Both the position numbers and the translations under genes were made by a program. From an uncultured Acetatifactor sp. (GTDB lineage: Bacteria > Bacillota > Clostridia > Lachnospirales > Lachnospiraceae), in the NCBI GenBank assembly GCA_910585615.1, contig CAJUFO010000007.1:19438-83437 (forward strand): a stretch of DNA of 64,000 nt, read 5' to 3'. The notes under the pieces were generated by a model that was not told the origin of the DNA, ran no database searches, and saw only the letters and a program-made list of their open reading frames with translations. Below, in pieces: positions 1-7,273 of this stretch. Position 1 is the first letter of the stretch. Each line of letters opens with the position of its first letter.

Positions 1-93
1 TTTTGATTCTATTATAGATTTTGGATAATAGAATCTGTTTTTGATTCTATTATAGATTTTGGATAATAGAATCTGTTTTTGATTCTATTATAG
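1..93. repeat. 38-bp tandem repeat of a hairpin, upstream of rnpB
   Basis: The core GATTCTATTAT starts at 5, 43 and 81, so the period is exactly 38 bp. Two units are complete and the third is cut after 13 bases; the array may continue left of the window. Each full unit is an inverted repeat: the 11-base arm at 5-15 is the exact reverse complement of 25-35, with a 9-base loop. The last half-unit supplies TATTAT at 86-91, seven bases before the rnpB 5' end, so it may serve as the -10 box; no good -35 box is seen. Confidence 0.85.
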
Positions 94-98
94 GAAAC

Positions 99-475
99 GG
101 TGAGTAGGATAAATAATCGCAGGTCCCCGGAGGCTTCCGTGGGCTTGAGGAAAGTCCGGGCTTCATAGGGCAGGATGCCGGATAACGTCCGGTGGAGGCG
201 ACTCCAAGGCCAGTGCAACAGAAATAAACAGCAGGGGATCGGCAGTGGCCTGATTCTCTGTAATGGTGGAAAGGCAGTGTAAGAGACTACCGTCCGCCCG
301 GCAACGGGCGGAGCCATGTAAACCCCATCCGAAGCAAGACCAGAACGAGGGCTATAGGCTTGCCCGGCCTGCTCTCAGGTAGGTCGCTGGACGCGGCTGG
401 CGACAGCCGTGCTAGATAGATGATTATTCCGTACCTTTGGTACGCGACAGAACCCGGCTTATCGTCCTGCTCACC
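99..475 (+). ncRNA. rnpB: RNase P RNA, class A
   Basis: This is the catalytic RNA of ribonuclease P, which removes 5' leaders from pre-tRNAs. The universal 5' block GAGGAAAGTCCGGGCT lies near 149-164 and its partner ACAGAACCCGGCTTAT near 447-462. The two ends pair (GGTGAGTAGGA at 99-109 with TCCTGCTCACC at 465-475), which fixes the boundaries as stem P1. The 377-nt length and layout fit the ancestral A type usual in Clostridia rather than the Bacillus B type. A short T-run follows at 476-479. Open reading frames seen on either strand here are incidental. Confidence 0.97.
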
Positions 476-521
476 TTTTCCTCTTGTATTTCCCCGGATT
501 TTCCGAAATGTTGGGAATCCA

Positions 522-550
522 TTGAAAATATCCCGAAATTATGATAGAAT
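522..550 (+). promoter_or_regulatory. sigma-A-type promoter for pyrE
   Basis: TTGAAA at 522-527 and TAGAAT at 545-550 are separated by 17 bp, and pyrE starts 45 bp downstream. No PyrR-type attenuator or long leader fits in the short gap. Confidence 0.6.
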
Positions 551-595
551 GGATAACAATCGTAGGCTTGTCAGACAGGAGGAAGCGGTAGAAGA

Positions 596-1285
596 ATGGA
601 ACAGTATAAACAGGAATTTATCGAATTTATGGTGGATAGCAATGTGCTCAAATTCGGCTCGTTTACACTAAAGAGCGGCAGGCAGTCCCCCTTTTTCATG
701 AATGCGGGCTCTTATGTGACTGGGACGCAGCTGCGGCGGCTGGGCGGGTACTACGCCAGGGCCATCCATGAGGAGTACGGGGACGACTTCGATATTCTGT
801 TCGGACCGGCCTACAAGGGGATTCCCCTGGGCGTGGCCACAGCCATGGCCTACAGCGAGCTCTATGGAAAGGACGTGCGCTACTGCTCCAACCGCAAGGA
901 GGCCAAGGATCATGGAGAGGCGGGCATTCTGCTGGGAAGCGGCATGAAGGATGGCGACAGAGTCGTAATCATCGAGGACGTGACCACCTCCGGGAAATCC
1001 ATCGAGGAGACCTATCCCATTATCATGGCACAGGCGAAGGTGGAGATCAGAGGGCTGATGGTATCCCTGAACCGCATGGAGAAGGGGGCATCGGGGAGCG
1101 TGAGCGCGCTGGAGGAGATTGAGGGGCGCTATGGCTTTCGGACGGCGGCCATCGTGACCATGAAAGAAGTGGTGGAGCATCTCTGCAACAGGCCGTACAA
1201 AGGACGGATTTATATCGACGATGCCACAAAGGCGGCGATAGATGCCTATTATGAGACATATGGGGCGCAGGAGGCGCGGACATGA
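596..1285 (+). CDS. pyrE: Orotate phosphoribosyltransferase
   Basis: Cytoplasmic enzyme joining orotate to PRPP to give orotidine 5'-phosphate, the fifth step of pyrimidine synthesis. The 229-aa protein is close to the usual size. The PRPP-binding motif VVIIEDVTTSGKS is at about residues 123-135, and the type I PRTase fold is supported by FGSFTLKSGRQSPFF near the N-terminus and the GPAYKG loop near 70-75. An AGGAGG about 12 bp upstream supports the ATG at 596. It has its own promoter and is followed at once by small membrane-protein genes. No other pyr gene lies in the window. Confidence 0.96.
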   Translation: MEQYKQEFIEFMVDSNVLKFGSFTLKSGRQSPFFMNAGSYVTGTQLRRLGGYYARAIHEEYGDDFDILFGPAYKGIPLGVATAMAYSELYGKDVRYCSNRKEAKDHGEAGILLGSGMKDGDRVVIIEDVTTSGKSIEETYPIIMAQAKVEIRGLMVSLNRMEKGASGSVSALEEIEGRYGFRTAAIVTMKEVVEHLCNRPYKGRIYIDDATKAAIDAYYETYGAQEART

Positions 1286-1314
1286 GGCCGCGGGGGAAAG
1301 AAGGGAGCGGATAT

Positions 1315-1467
1315 ATGAGCGAGAGAGTATATAAGGTGATGAAAGGAGCGGGTGTGACCAGCATTACCATGGGTGTGATTTCGCTGGTGGTGGGGGTCGT
1401 GTCGGGAATTCTGCTGATCATCAGTGGGGCGAAGCTGATTGCGGGCAAGTCCAAAATTATATTCTAG
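1315..1467 (+). CDS. Small one- or two-pass membrane protein
   Basis: A 50-aa protein beginning MSERVYKVMK with a hydrophobic stretch from about residue 11 to 43 and a lysine-rich tail, so probably one or two membrane passes. Function unknown; from memory, similar small proteins sit downstream of pyrE in Lachnospiraceae. Two starts are possible. An ATG at 1282 overlaps the pyrE stop in an ATGA and has an SD. The ATG at 1315, with AGGGAG seven bases upstream, gives a more natural N-terminus because the extra 11 residues look like read-through of the linker. I prefer 1315. Confidence 0.6.
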   Translation: MSERVYKVMKGAGVTSITMGVISLVVGVVSGILLIISGAKLIAGKSKIIF

Positions 1468-1519
1468 GTGAGGAGCGACTGGCGGGCATTTCCTAAGAGG
1501 GGGCAGAACTTTCTGGGGA

Positions 1520-1861
1520 ATGCCCTTTCGGATTTCTATGAAAAAAAGAAAAGGATTTATTTTTACAGATAAAAAGCATTCCAACCGAGCCGTCATGGCT
1601 ACGGTCCTGGGCGTCATCAGCCTGGCCTCCCTGGGCATCATGATATTCCTCTCCTACAAAAACGGCGGGAAGGTGGGAGCCGGATTCGGGGCGGGGGCTC
1701 TGCTCGCGGCGCTCTATTCCACCGTCGGGCTGATTCTGGGACTCGTGACGGTGCAGGAAAAGGAGTATTACAGGTTTTTCACTGTTCTGGGAATCGTGCT
1801 GAACCTGCTGGCCCTGGTGGGCATCGGGCTCATCGTATATGCGGGAGGTAGTCTGGAATGA
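1520..1861 (+). CDS. DUF6142-like small membrane protein
   Basis: 113-aa protein with three or four hydrophobic segments (about 26-48, 55-78 and 88-110) after a basic start. From memory it resembles the Lachnospiraceae family DUF6142, which has the same TDKKHSNRAVMATVLGVISL-type opening and no known function. The start is uncertain: the ATG at 1520 has no well-spaced ribosome site, while an ATG at 1538 (MKKRKG) better matches relatives as I recall them. The next gene overlaps its stop by 4 bp, suggesting coupled translation. Confidence 0.65.
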   Translation: MPFRISMKKRKGFIFTDKKHSNRAVMATVLGVISLASLGIMIFLSYKNGGKVGAGFGAGALLAALYSTVGLILGLVTVQEKEYYRFFTVLGIVLNLLALVGIGLIVYAGGSLE

Positions 1862-3078
1862 GCAACGGGGAGATTCTGGCGGAGCGGTACGGGCTGGTGC
1901 TGGAGAGGATTCGGGGGATTCCCGGGGAGAAGGTGGGGGATGAGAGGCTGGAGGCCTACTTTTCCTTCTGCGCCAGGTTCCTGCTGATGATAGACGATAC
2001 CGTGGAGTTCCTGGCCCGAAGCGGCCCGGAGAAAGCGGGGCTCGCAGAGCTTGCGGCCCGGAATCGGGCGCTATACGCCGATATCCTGCCCGGCCATTAC
2101 GGGGAAAGCTACGGGAATCCCTCCTATGCGGTGAGGGAGCTCGGCGAGGAGCTGGGTGCGCTGCTTTCCGCCCTGTATGCAGAGCTGCGCAGCCTGATCG
2201 GCTTCGTCTACGAGGGGAGGCTGGAGGAGCTGGTGATCCGCATGGAGCTGTTCGTGGAAATCTACGCATCCTTTGTATATGCGGCGGATCAGGGGAGGAG
2301 ACCCTCCGCCGGGGAGGTGCGGGAGGCCATTTACTGGTTCGCGGGCGACTATGCCGAGGCGGCCGCCCTGCGCAGGCTGGAGGGGCAGGTGGAGGAGGAC
2401 GGCTTCGGGCTGCGGAAGATTATGGAGAGTGACCTGACGGATTTGCGGTATCTGTACGGCTATGGGGAGTACGTCGGCCCCGAACAGCTGGAGAGGGCCA
2501 GGCATCTGGCAGAGTTGCCGCAGGAATCCATTGCTGCCATGGCCGGTGACTGGATGAAAAAGTGCTTGGGAGGCATGGAGGCGGCAGGCGGGAACCTGTC
2601 CGGGAAGGGAATCCTGACCCTGGGCTTTCGGCTGGGCTCAGAGAGGGTCTTGCGCTGTGCCGTGGCGTATTTTGAGCGGATGGGAATCAGGTGCGCCTGT
2701 CCCAGAGCGGCCTGCAGCGTCCTGGACGACAGGGGAGCCGGCAGGAGCGTGGACAAGGGCTTCTGCGGCGGCATCCCGAACCCGCAGTTTGAATGCGACC
2801 ACAGGGCCGACAAGGCCATATTCCTCGATAAGAATTACGTGAACCGGAAGCTGGAGGCCGCCAGGGCCGCCTGCGAGCGCTGGAGGGAGCGGCTGAAGGT
2901 CTGGGCGGGGCCTGCAATTCCGAAGTGCGCGGAGGCGCAGAATCCTCAGCTGGTTCCCTGCGGGGACGCGATTGGGCTGTCCGGGGAGCAGAAGAGGCTT
3001 TGGACGGAATATGAATCCAGGGCCGGCGCGCTGCTTCGGGAATATATGCCGGTGCCCGAGAGGGCCTTTCGGGGATAA
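1858..3078 (+). CDS. Aminopeptidase-like N-terminal region, probably truncated
   Basis: 406-aa soluble protein, mostly helical and charged, with a cysteine-containing patch near residues 278-314. From memory it matches the N-terminal part of larger Lachnospiraceae proteins annotated as leucyl aminopeptidase, found beside pyrE and DUF6142. In those, the sequence continues after the position matching PERAF into a metallopeptidase domain; here a stop follows two residues later and no metal-binding residues are visible. I infer loss of the C-terminal catalytic domain, leaving a shortened product that may be non-enzymatic. The start ATGA overlap with the upstream gene supports real translation. 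Confidence 0.55.
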   Translation: MSNGEILAERYGLVLERIRGIPGEKVGDERLEAYFSFCARFLLMIDDTVEFLARSGPEKAGLAELAARNRALYADILPGHYGESYGNPSYAVRELGEELGALLSALYAELRSLIGFVYEGRLEELVIRMELFVEIYASFVYAADQGRRPSAGEVREAIYWFAGDYAEAAALRRLEGQVEEDGFGLRKIMESDLTDLRYLYGYGEYVGPEQLERARHLAELPQESIAAMAGDWMKKCLGGMEAAGGNLSGKGILTLGFRLGSERVLRCAVAYFERMGIRCACPRAACSVLDDRGAGRSVDKGFCGGIPNPQFECDHRADKAIFLDKNYVNRKLEAARAACERWRERLKVWAGPAIPKCAEAQNPQLVPCGDAIGLSGEQKRLWTEYESRAGALLREYMPVPERAFRG

Positions 3079-3113
3079 AAAGCGGCCGATAGGAAGCATT
3101 TTAGAAAAAATGG

Positions 3114-3142
3114 TTGCATAGGCGGTCATTCTTTAGTAAACT
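3114..3142 (+). promoter_or_regulatory. Candidate promoter for the pur cluster
   Basis: TTGCAT at 3114-3119 and TAAACT at 3137-3142 with a 17-bp spacer, 44 bp before purE. The -10 box is imperfect. No purine or PRPP riboswitch fits in the 107-bp gap; a PurR-type site was not recognised. Confidence 0.45.
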
Positions 3143-3185
3143 GGAGAATAGAGAAAGTAGGGCCACAGGCCGGAGGAGGCGTTTT

Positions 3186-3734
3186 ATGGGAGAGATACAG
3201 GATAAAAAAGTCGGCATGCCTAAGGTGGGCATTGTGATGGGAAGCGATTCCGACATGCCCGTGATGGCGAAGGCAGCGGATATTCTGGAGGAGCTGGGCG
3301 TCGCCTATGAGATGGCAATCATCAGCGCCCACAGGGAGCCGGATGTATTTTTCGAGTATGCGAAGGGCGCGGAGGAAAAGGGGTTCAAGGTAATCATCGC
3401 GGGAGCGGGCATGGCGGCCCATCTGCCGGGCATGTGTGCGGCGATTTTCCCCATGCCGGTCATCGGCATACCCATGCATACCACCTCATTGGGCGGTAGG
3501 GATTCCCTGTACTCCATCGTACAGATGCCATCCGGCATCCCGGTGGCCACGGTGGCCATAAACGGAGGAGCCAACGCGGGGCTACTGGCGGCGAAAATCC
3601 TGGCCACTTCGGACGATGCCCTGCTGCAGAGGCTGAAGGGCTACAGCGCCAAGCTGAAAAGCCAGGTGGAGGCCAAGGACGCAAGGCTTAAGGAGGAGGG
3701 CTATAAGGCCTATCTGGAAGGACAGAAAAAATAA
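3186..3734 (+). CDS. purE: N5-carboxyaminoimidazole ribonucleotide mutase
   Basis: Converts N5-CAIR to CAIR in purine synthesis. The 182-aa protein has the substrate-binding motif GSDSDMPVM at about 19-27 and SAHREPD at about 51-57, with AAHLPGM downstream. The SDMP form is the class I type that normally works with PurK; no purK lies in the window, so it must be elsewhere or be bypassed. The upstream frame is open from 3114, but GGAGGAGG just before ATG 3186 and the family N-terminus decide the start. First gene of a purE-M-N-D run. Confidence 0.93.
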   Translation: MGEIQDKKVGMPKVGIVMGSDSDMPVMAKAADILEELGVAYEMAIISAHREPDVFFEYAKGAEEKGFKVIIAGAGMAAHLPGMCAAIFPMPVIGIPMHTTSLGGRDSLYSIVQMPSGIPVATVAINGGANAGLLAAKILATSDDALLQRLKGYSAKLKSQVEAKDARLKEEGYKAYLEGQKK

Positions 3735-3754
3735 GGCGTTATAGGAGGCGAAAG

Positions 3755-4780
3755 ATGGATTACAAAAAGGCGGGAGTGGATATTGAGGCAGGCTATCGGT
3801 CCGTGGAGCTGATGAAGGGGGATGTAAAGGCTACTATGCGCCCGGAGGTGCTGGGGGGCATAGGCGGCTTTTCCGGCGCGTTCTCCATGGAGGCCGTGAA
3901 GGGGATGGAGAAGCCTGTGCTGCTGTCCGGCACGGACGGCGTGGGCACCAAGCTGAAGCTGGCGTTCCTTATGGATAAGCATGACACAATCGGCATCGAC
4001 TGCGTGGCCATGTGCGTGAACGATGTGGCCTGCGCCGGAGGCGAGCCGCTGTTCTTCCTGGATTACATCGCCTGCGGCAGGAATGTCCCGGAGAAAATCG
4101 CCGCAATCGTAAAGGGAGTGGCGGAAGGGTGCAGGCAGGCCGGGGCGGCGCTGATCGGCGGCGAGACCGCGGAGCATCCGGGCATGATGCCCCAGGAGGA
4201 GTACGATTTGGCGGGCTTTGCGGTAGGGCTGGCGGATGAGAGAGATTTGATCACCGGGGAGCAGATAAGGGAGGGGGATGTGCTTATCGGCATAGCGTCC
4301 TCCGGTGTACATTCCAACGGCTTCTCTCTGGTGCGCAAGGTGTTCGAGATGACAAAGGAAAGCCTGGACACCTACTACGAGGAGCTGGGCGGCACGCTGG
4401 GGGAGACATTGCTGACGCCTACGAAGATCTATGTGAAGGCCCTGCGGGCCATAAAGGACGCAGGTGTGCGGATAAAGGGCTGCAGCCATATCACAGGCGG
4501 CGGCTTCTATGAGAACATCCCCAGGATGCTGCCGGAGGGCATACGGGCCGTGGTGGAGAAGGGCAGCTATGAGGTGCCCGCCATCTTCCGTCTCCTTGCG
4601 AAGAAAGGGGATATCGAAGAGCGGATGATGTACAATACCTATAACATGGGCTTAGGCATGGTGCTGGCGGTATCGCCCCAGGATAAGGACGCGTGCCTGG
4701 AGGCCATCCAGGGGGCGGGCGAGACTCCTTATGTGGTGGGCAGATGCATGGCCGGAGAAAAGGGAGTGGACATATGCTGA
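3755..4780 (+). CDS. purM: Phosphoribosylformylglycinamidine cyclo-ligase (AIR synthetase)
   Basis: ATP-dependent ring closure of FGAM to AIR, step five of purine synthesis. 341 aa, the usual size. The opening DYKKAGVDI and the signature GTDGVGTKLKLAF at about 59-71 are typical, as are DCVAMCVNDV, GGETAEHPGM and SSGVHSNGFSLVRK further on. A ribosome site AGGAGG precedes ATG 3755. The last seven bases overlap the start of purN (ATGCTGA), so the two are probably translationally coupled. Confidence 0.96.
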   Translation: MDYKKAGVDIEAGYRSVELMKGDVKATMRPEVLGGIGGFSGAFSMEAVKGMEKPVLLSGTDGVGTKLKLAFLMDKHDTIGIDCVAMCVNDVACAGGEPLFFLDYIACGRNVPEKIAAIVKGVAEGCRQAGAALIGGETAEHPGMMPQEEYDLAGFAVGLADERDLITGEQIREGDVLIGIASSGVHSNGFSLVRKVFEMTKESLDTYYEELGGTLGETLLTPTKIYVKALRAIKDAGVRIKGCSHITGGGFYENIPRMLPEGIRAVVEKGSYEVPAIFRLLAKKGDIEERMMYNTYNMGLGMVLAVSPQDKDACLEAIQGAGETPYVVGRCMAGEKGVDIC

Positions 4781-5400
4781 AGATTGTAGTGTGCGTGTCC
4801 GGGGGAGGCACCAATCTCCAGGCCATCCTGGACGCCATCGACAGCGGGAGGATCACCAATACCCAGGTGCTGGCGGTGATCAGCAACAATGCCGGGGCCA
4901 AGGCGCTGGAGCGGGCAAGGGACCATGGGATAGAGGCAAGAGCGCTCTCCCCCAGGAAATATCCTGACAGGGAGGCGTTCAACCAGGCTTTTACGGAGGA
5001 GATGGAGAAGCTTTCCCCGGATCTGATCGTGCTGGCCGGATTTCTGGTGCGGATTCCGCCCCAGATGGTGGCGGCTTTCAGCGGCAGGATCGTCAACATC
5101 CACCCCTCCCTGATCCCCTCTTTCTGCGGTGTGGGGTATTACGGGCTGAAGGTGCATGAGAAAGCGCTGGAGCGGGGCGTGAAGGTCACCGGGGCCACGG
5201 TGCATTTCGTCAATGATGGGATGGACGAGGGGCCGATCATCGCCCAGAAGGCAGTGGATGTGGAGGAGGGCGATACGCCGGAGACTCTGCAGCGGCGGGT
5301 GATGGAGCAGGCGGAATGGATTCTGCTCCCCCAGGCGATAGACGACATAGCGAACGACAGAATACATATCATCGACAACAAGGCCATGAGGCGGAAATGA
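4774..5400 (+). CDS. purN: Phosphoribosylglycinamide formyltransferase
   Basis: Transfers a formyl group from 10-formyl-THF to GAR. The 208-aa protein begins MLKIVVCVSGGGTNLQAI, the glycine-rich phosphate loop of the family. The catalytic block NIHPSLIPSF lies near residue 108, and the catalytic aspartate is in DEGPIIAQ near 150. In this family the first S-G-SGSN motif is often serine-rich; here it is GGGTN. The frame is open further upstream inside purM, but the ATG at 4774 gives the family N-terminus. It overlaps the end of purM. Confidence 0.94.
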   Translation: MLKIVVCVSGGGTNLQAILDAIDSGRITNTQVLAVISNNAGAKALERARDHGIEARALSPRKYPDREAFNQAFTEEMEKLSPDLIVLAGFLVRIPPQMVAAFSGRIVNIHPSLIPSFCGVGYYGLKVHEKALERGVKVTGATVHFVNDGMDEGPIIAQKAVDVEEGDTPETLQRRVMEQAEWILLPQAIDDIANDRIHIIDNKAMRRK

Positions 5401-5470
5401 GGGGCATCCGGGGCAGGAACAGGAGGCTCCCAGGTCGAAGGGCTTTAAGGATATAGGAAAGAGGTGCGGC

Positions 5471-6748
5471 ATGAGAGTTTTGATTATTGGCGCAGGAGGA
5501 AGGGAGCATGCAATCGCCGCAGCGATGAAGAAGAGCCCCAGAGTGGACGCGCTCTTCTGTGTCCCGGGCAATGCGGGCATCGCTGGAATCGCGGAATGCG
5601 AACCCTCCATTGGCGTGATGGAGTTTGACAGAATCGTCTCCTATGCGAAGGAGAAGGCCATAGATTTGGTGTTCGTGGCGCCGGACGACCCCCTGGCGGC
5701 AGGGCTGGTGGACCGATTGGAGTCCGCGGGCTTTCGGGTGTTCGGCCCCAGGAAGGACGCGGCCATCCTGGAGGGCAGCAAGGCGTTCTCCAAGGATCTG
5801 ATGAAGAAATACCACATCCCCACGGCGGCCTATGAGACTTTCGACGATGCGAAAGAGGCGTCAGCGTATCTGGAGCATGCCTCCATGCCCATCGTCCTCA
5901 AGGCCGACGGGCTGGCCCTGGGAAAGGGCGTGCTGATCTGCAATACCCTGGAGGAGGCAAAAGCGGGCGTAAAGGAGATTATGGAGGATAAGCATTTCGG
6001 CGAAGCGGGAAACCGGATGGTGGTGGAGGAATTCCTCACGGGCAGGGAGGTGTCCGTGCTGGCTTTCGTGGACGGCAGGACGGTAAAGACCATGACCTCC
6101 GCCCAGGATCACAAGCGGGCCGGGGACGGGGACCAGGGGCCCAATACCGGCGGCATGGGCTGCTTCTCGCCCAGTCCTTTCTATACGAAAGAGGTGGACG
6201 AATATTGCCGCAGATATATCTATCAGCCCACGGTGGATGCCATGGCGGCAGAGGGCAGGGAGTTCAAGGGCGTCATCTTCTTCGGATTGATCCTGACCCC
6301 CCAGGGGCCCAAGGTGCTGGAGTACAATGCCAGGTTCGGCGATCCCGAGACGCAGGTGGTGCTGTGCAGGATGAAGAACGACATCCTGGACGTGGTGGAC
6401 GCGTGCATCGACGGCAAGCTGGATAAAATAGAGTTAGAGTTCGAGGACAATGCGGCCGTGTGCGTGGTGCTGGCATCTGAGGGCTATCCGGTCTCCTATG
6501 AAAAAGGCTTTGAAATCACAGGCCTGGAGCGGTTCGACGGGGAGAGCGGCTGCTATTGCTTCCATGCCGGGAGCAAGCTGGACGAGGCAGGCCGGATCGT
6601 CACGAACGGAGGGCGCGTGCTGGGGGTGACGGCCAAGGCGGATACCCTGGCGCAGGCCCGCAGGAAGGCTTATGAGGCCACAGAATGGGTAAGCTTTGCC
6701 AATAAGTACATGCGGCATGACATCGGCAAGGCCATCGATGAGGCCTGA
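5471..6748 (+). CDS. purD: Phosphoribosylamine-glycine ligase
   Basis: ATP-grasp enzyme that joins phosphoribosylamine to glycine to make GAR. 425 aa, full length. It starts MRVLIIGAGGREHAI, the standard N-terminal nucleotide-fold motif. The ATP-grasp region includes PIVLKADGLALGKGV and the metal-binding end EYNARFGDPETQ, which is nearly diagnostic. SD AAAGAGG precedes ATG 5471. It is the last gene of the purE-M-N-D cluster; purH, purF, purL and purC are not in the window. Confidence 0.96.
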   Translation: MRVLIIGAGGREHAIAAAMKKSPRVDALFCVPGNAGIAGIAECEPSIGVMEFDRIVSYAKEKAIDLVFVAPDDPLAAGLVDRLESAGFRVFGPRKDAAILEGSKAFSKDLMKKYHIPTAAYETFDDAKEASAYLEHASMPIVLKADGLALGKGVLICNTLEEAKAGVKEIMEDKHFGEAGNRMVVEEFLTGREVSVLAFVDGRTVKTMTSAQDHKRAGDGDQGPNTGGMGCFSPSPFYTKEVDEYCRRYIYQPTVDAMAAEGREFKGVIFFGLILTPQGPKVLEYNARFGDPETQVVLCRMKNDILDVVDACIDGKLDKIELEFEDNAAVCVVLASEGYPVSYEKGFEITGLERFDGESGCYCFHAGSKLDEAGRIVTNGGRVLGVTAKADTLAQARRKAYEATEWVSFANKYMRHDIGKAIDEA

Positions 6749-6800
6749 GGGCAAGGCTACAGGGAAATAGAACGGATAGAAGGAATGGAGGTGTTTACAT

Positions 6801-7253
6801 ATGAGTGTTCTGGGAACGTTGGAGGCGTACAATATTCCGCGGGTATGTAAGGAATGCGGCGGTGTGATGGTGTTCAAGGGAGTAGGAGAGTACCACTGTG
6901 AGGACTGTGGAGCCGTGGATTATGACGACTATGGAAAGGTGAGGTGCTACATCGAGGAGAACAAAGGAGCTACAGCGGCTCAGATAGAGCAGGCAATAGG
7001 AGTGTCCCAGCGCACGGTGAGGCGTCTCTTGAAGGACGGCAGGATAGAGATAACGGAAGGGTCCAAGGTGTTCCTGCGCTGTGAGTTATGCGGCAAGCAG
7101 ATTCGTTCCGGACAGTATTGCCCGGAATGCGAGATCAAGGTGCACCGGAACCTGGAAGAGAAGCAGAGGGAGATGCTGCATAAGGCGACCCAGGGCTTTG
7201 GATTGGAGCAGAAGTCCGAGGAGGGCCAGCGGAGATTCACCAGAGACAATTAA
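6801..7253 (+). CDS. Zinc-ribbon / winged-helix protein, YvyF-like
   Basis: 150-aa soluble protein. An N-terminal zinc ribbon (CKECGG at about 16 and CEDCG at about 34) is followed by a helix-turn-helix (about 52-75, with the recognition-like SQRTVRRLLKDGRIE) and a second four-cysteine zinc site (CELCGKQ and CPEC, about 94-112). The layout resembles the flagellar-operon family of Bacillus YvyF, but no flagellar genes are nearby. It is most likely a regulator; target unknown. Good SD GGAGGTG before ATG 6801. Ends 20 bp before the SH3 gene, so probably co-transcribed. Confidence 0.7.
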   Translation: MSVLGTLEAYNIPRVCKECGGVMVFKGVGEYHCEDCGAVDYDDYGKVRCYIEENKGATAAQIEQAIGVSQRTVRRLLKDGRIEITEGSKVFLRCELCGKQIRSGQYCPECEIKVHRNLEEKQREMLHKATQGFGLEQKSEEGQRRFTRDN

Positions 7254-7273
7254 ATGCAAGGAGAAGAAGACAC

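Noticed and set aside
1..93. CRISPR array
   Set aside because: Units are contiguous with no unique spacers; it is a simple tandem repeat. No cas gene is in the window.
12..317. A 101-codon frame on the - strand
   Set aside because: It lies over the RNase P RNA and the tandem repeat; no ribosome site and no protein family.
3079..3185. Possible purine riboswitch ahead of purE
   Set aside because: The gap is about 107 bp and already holds a promoter; the conserved purine aptamer loops are not present.
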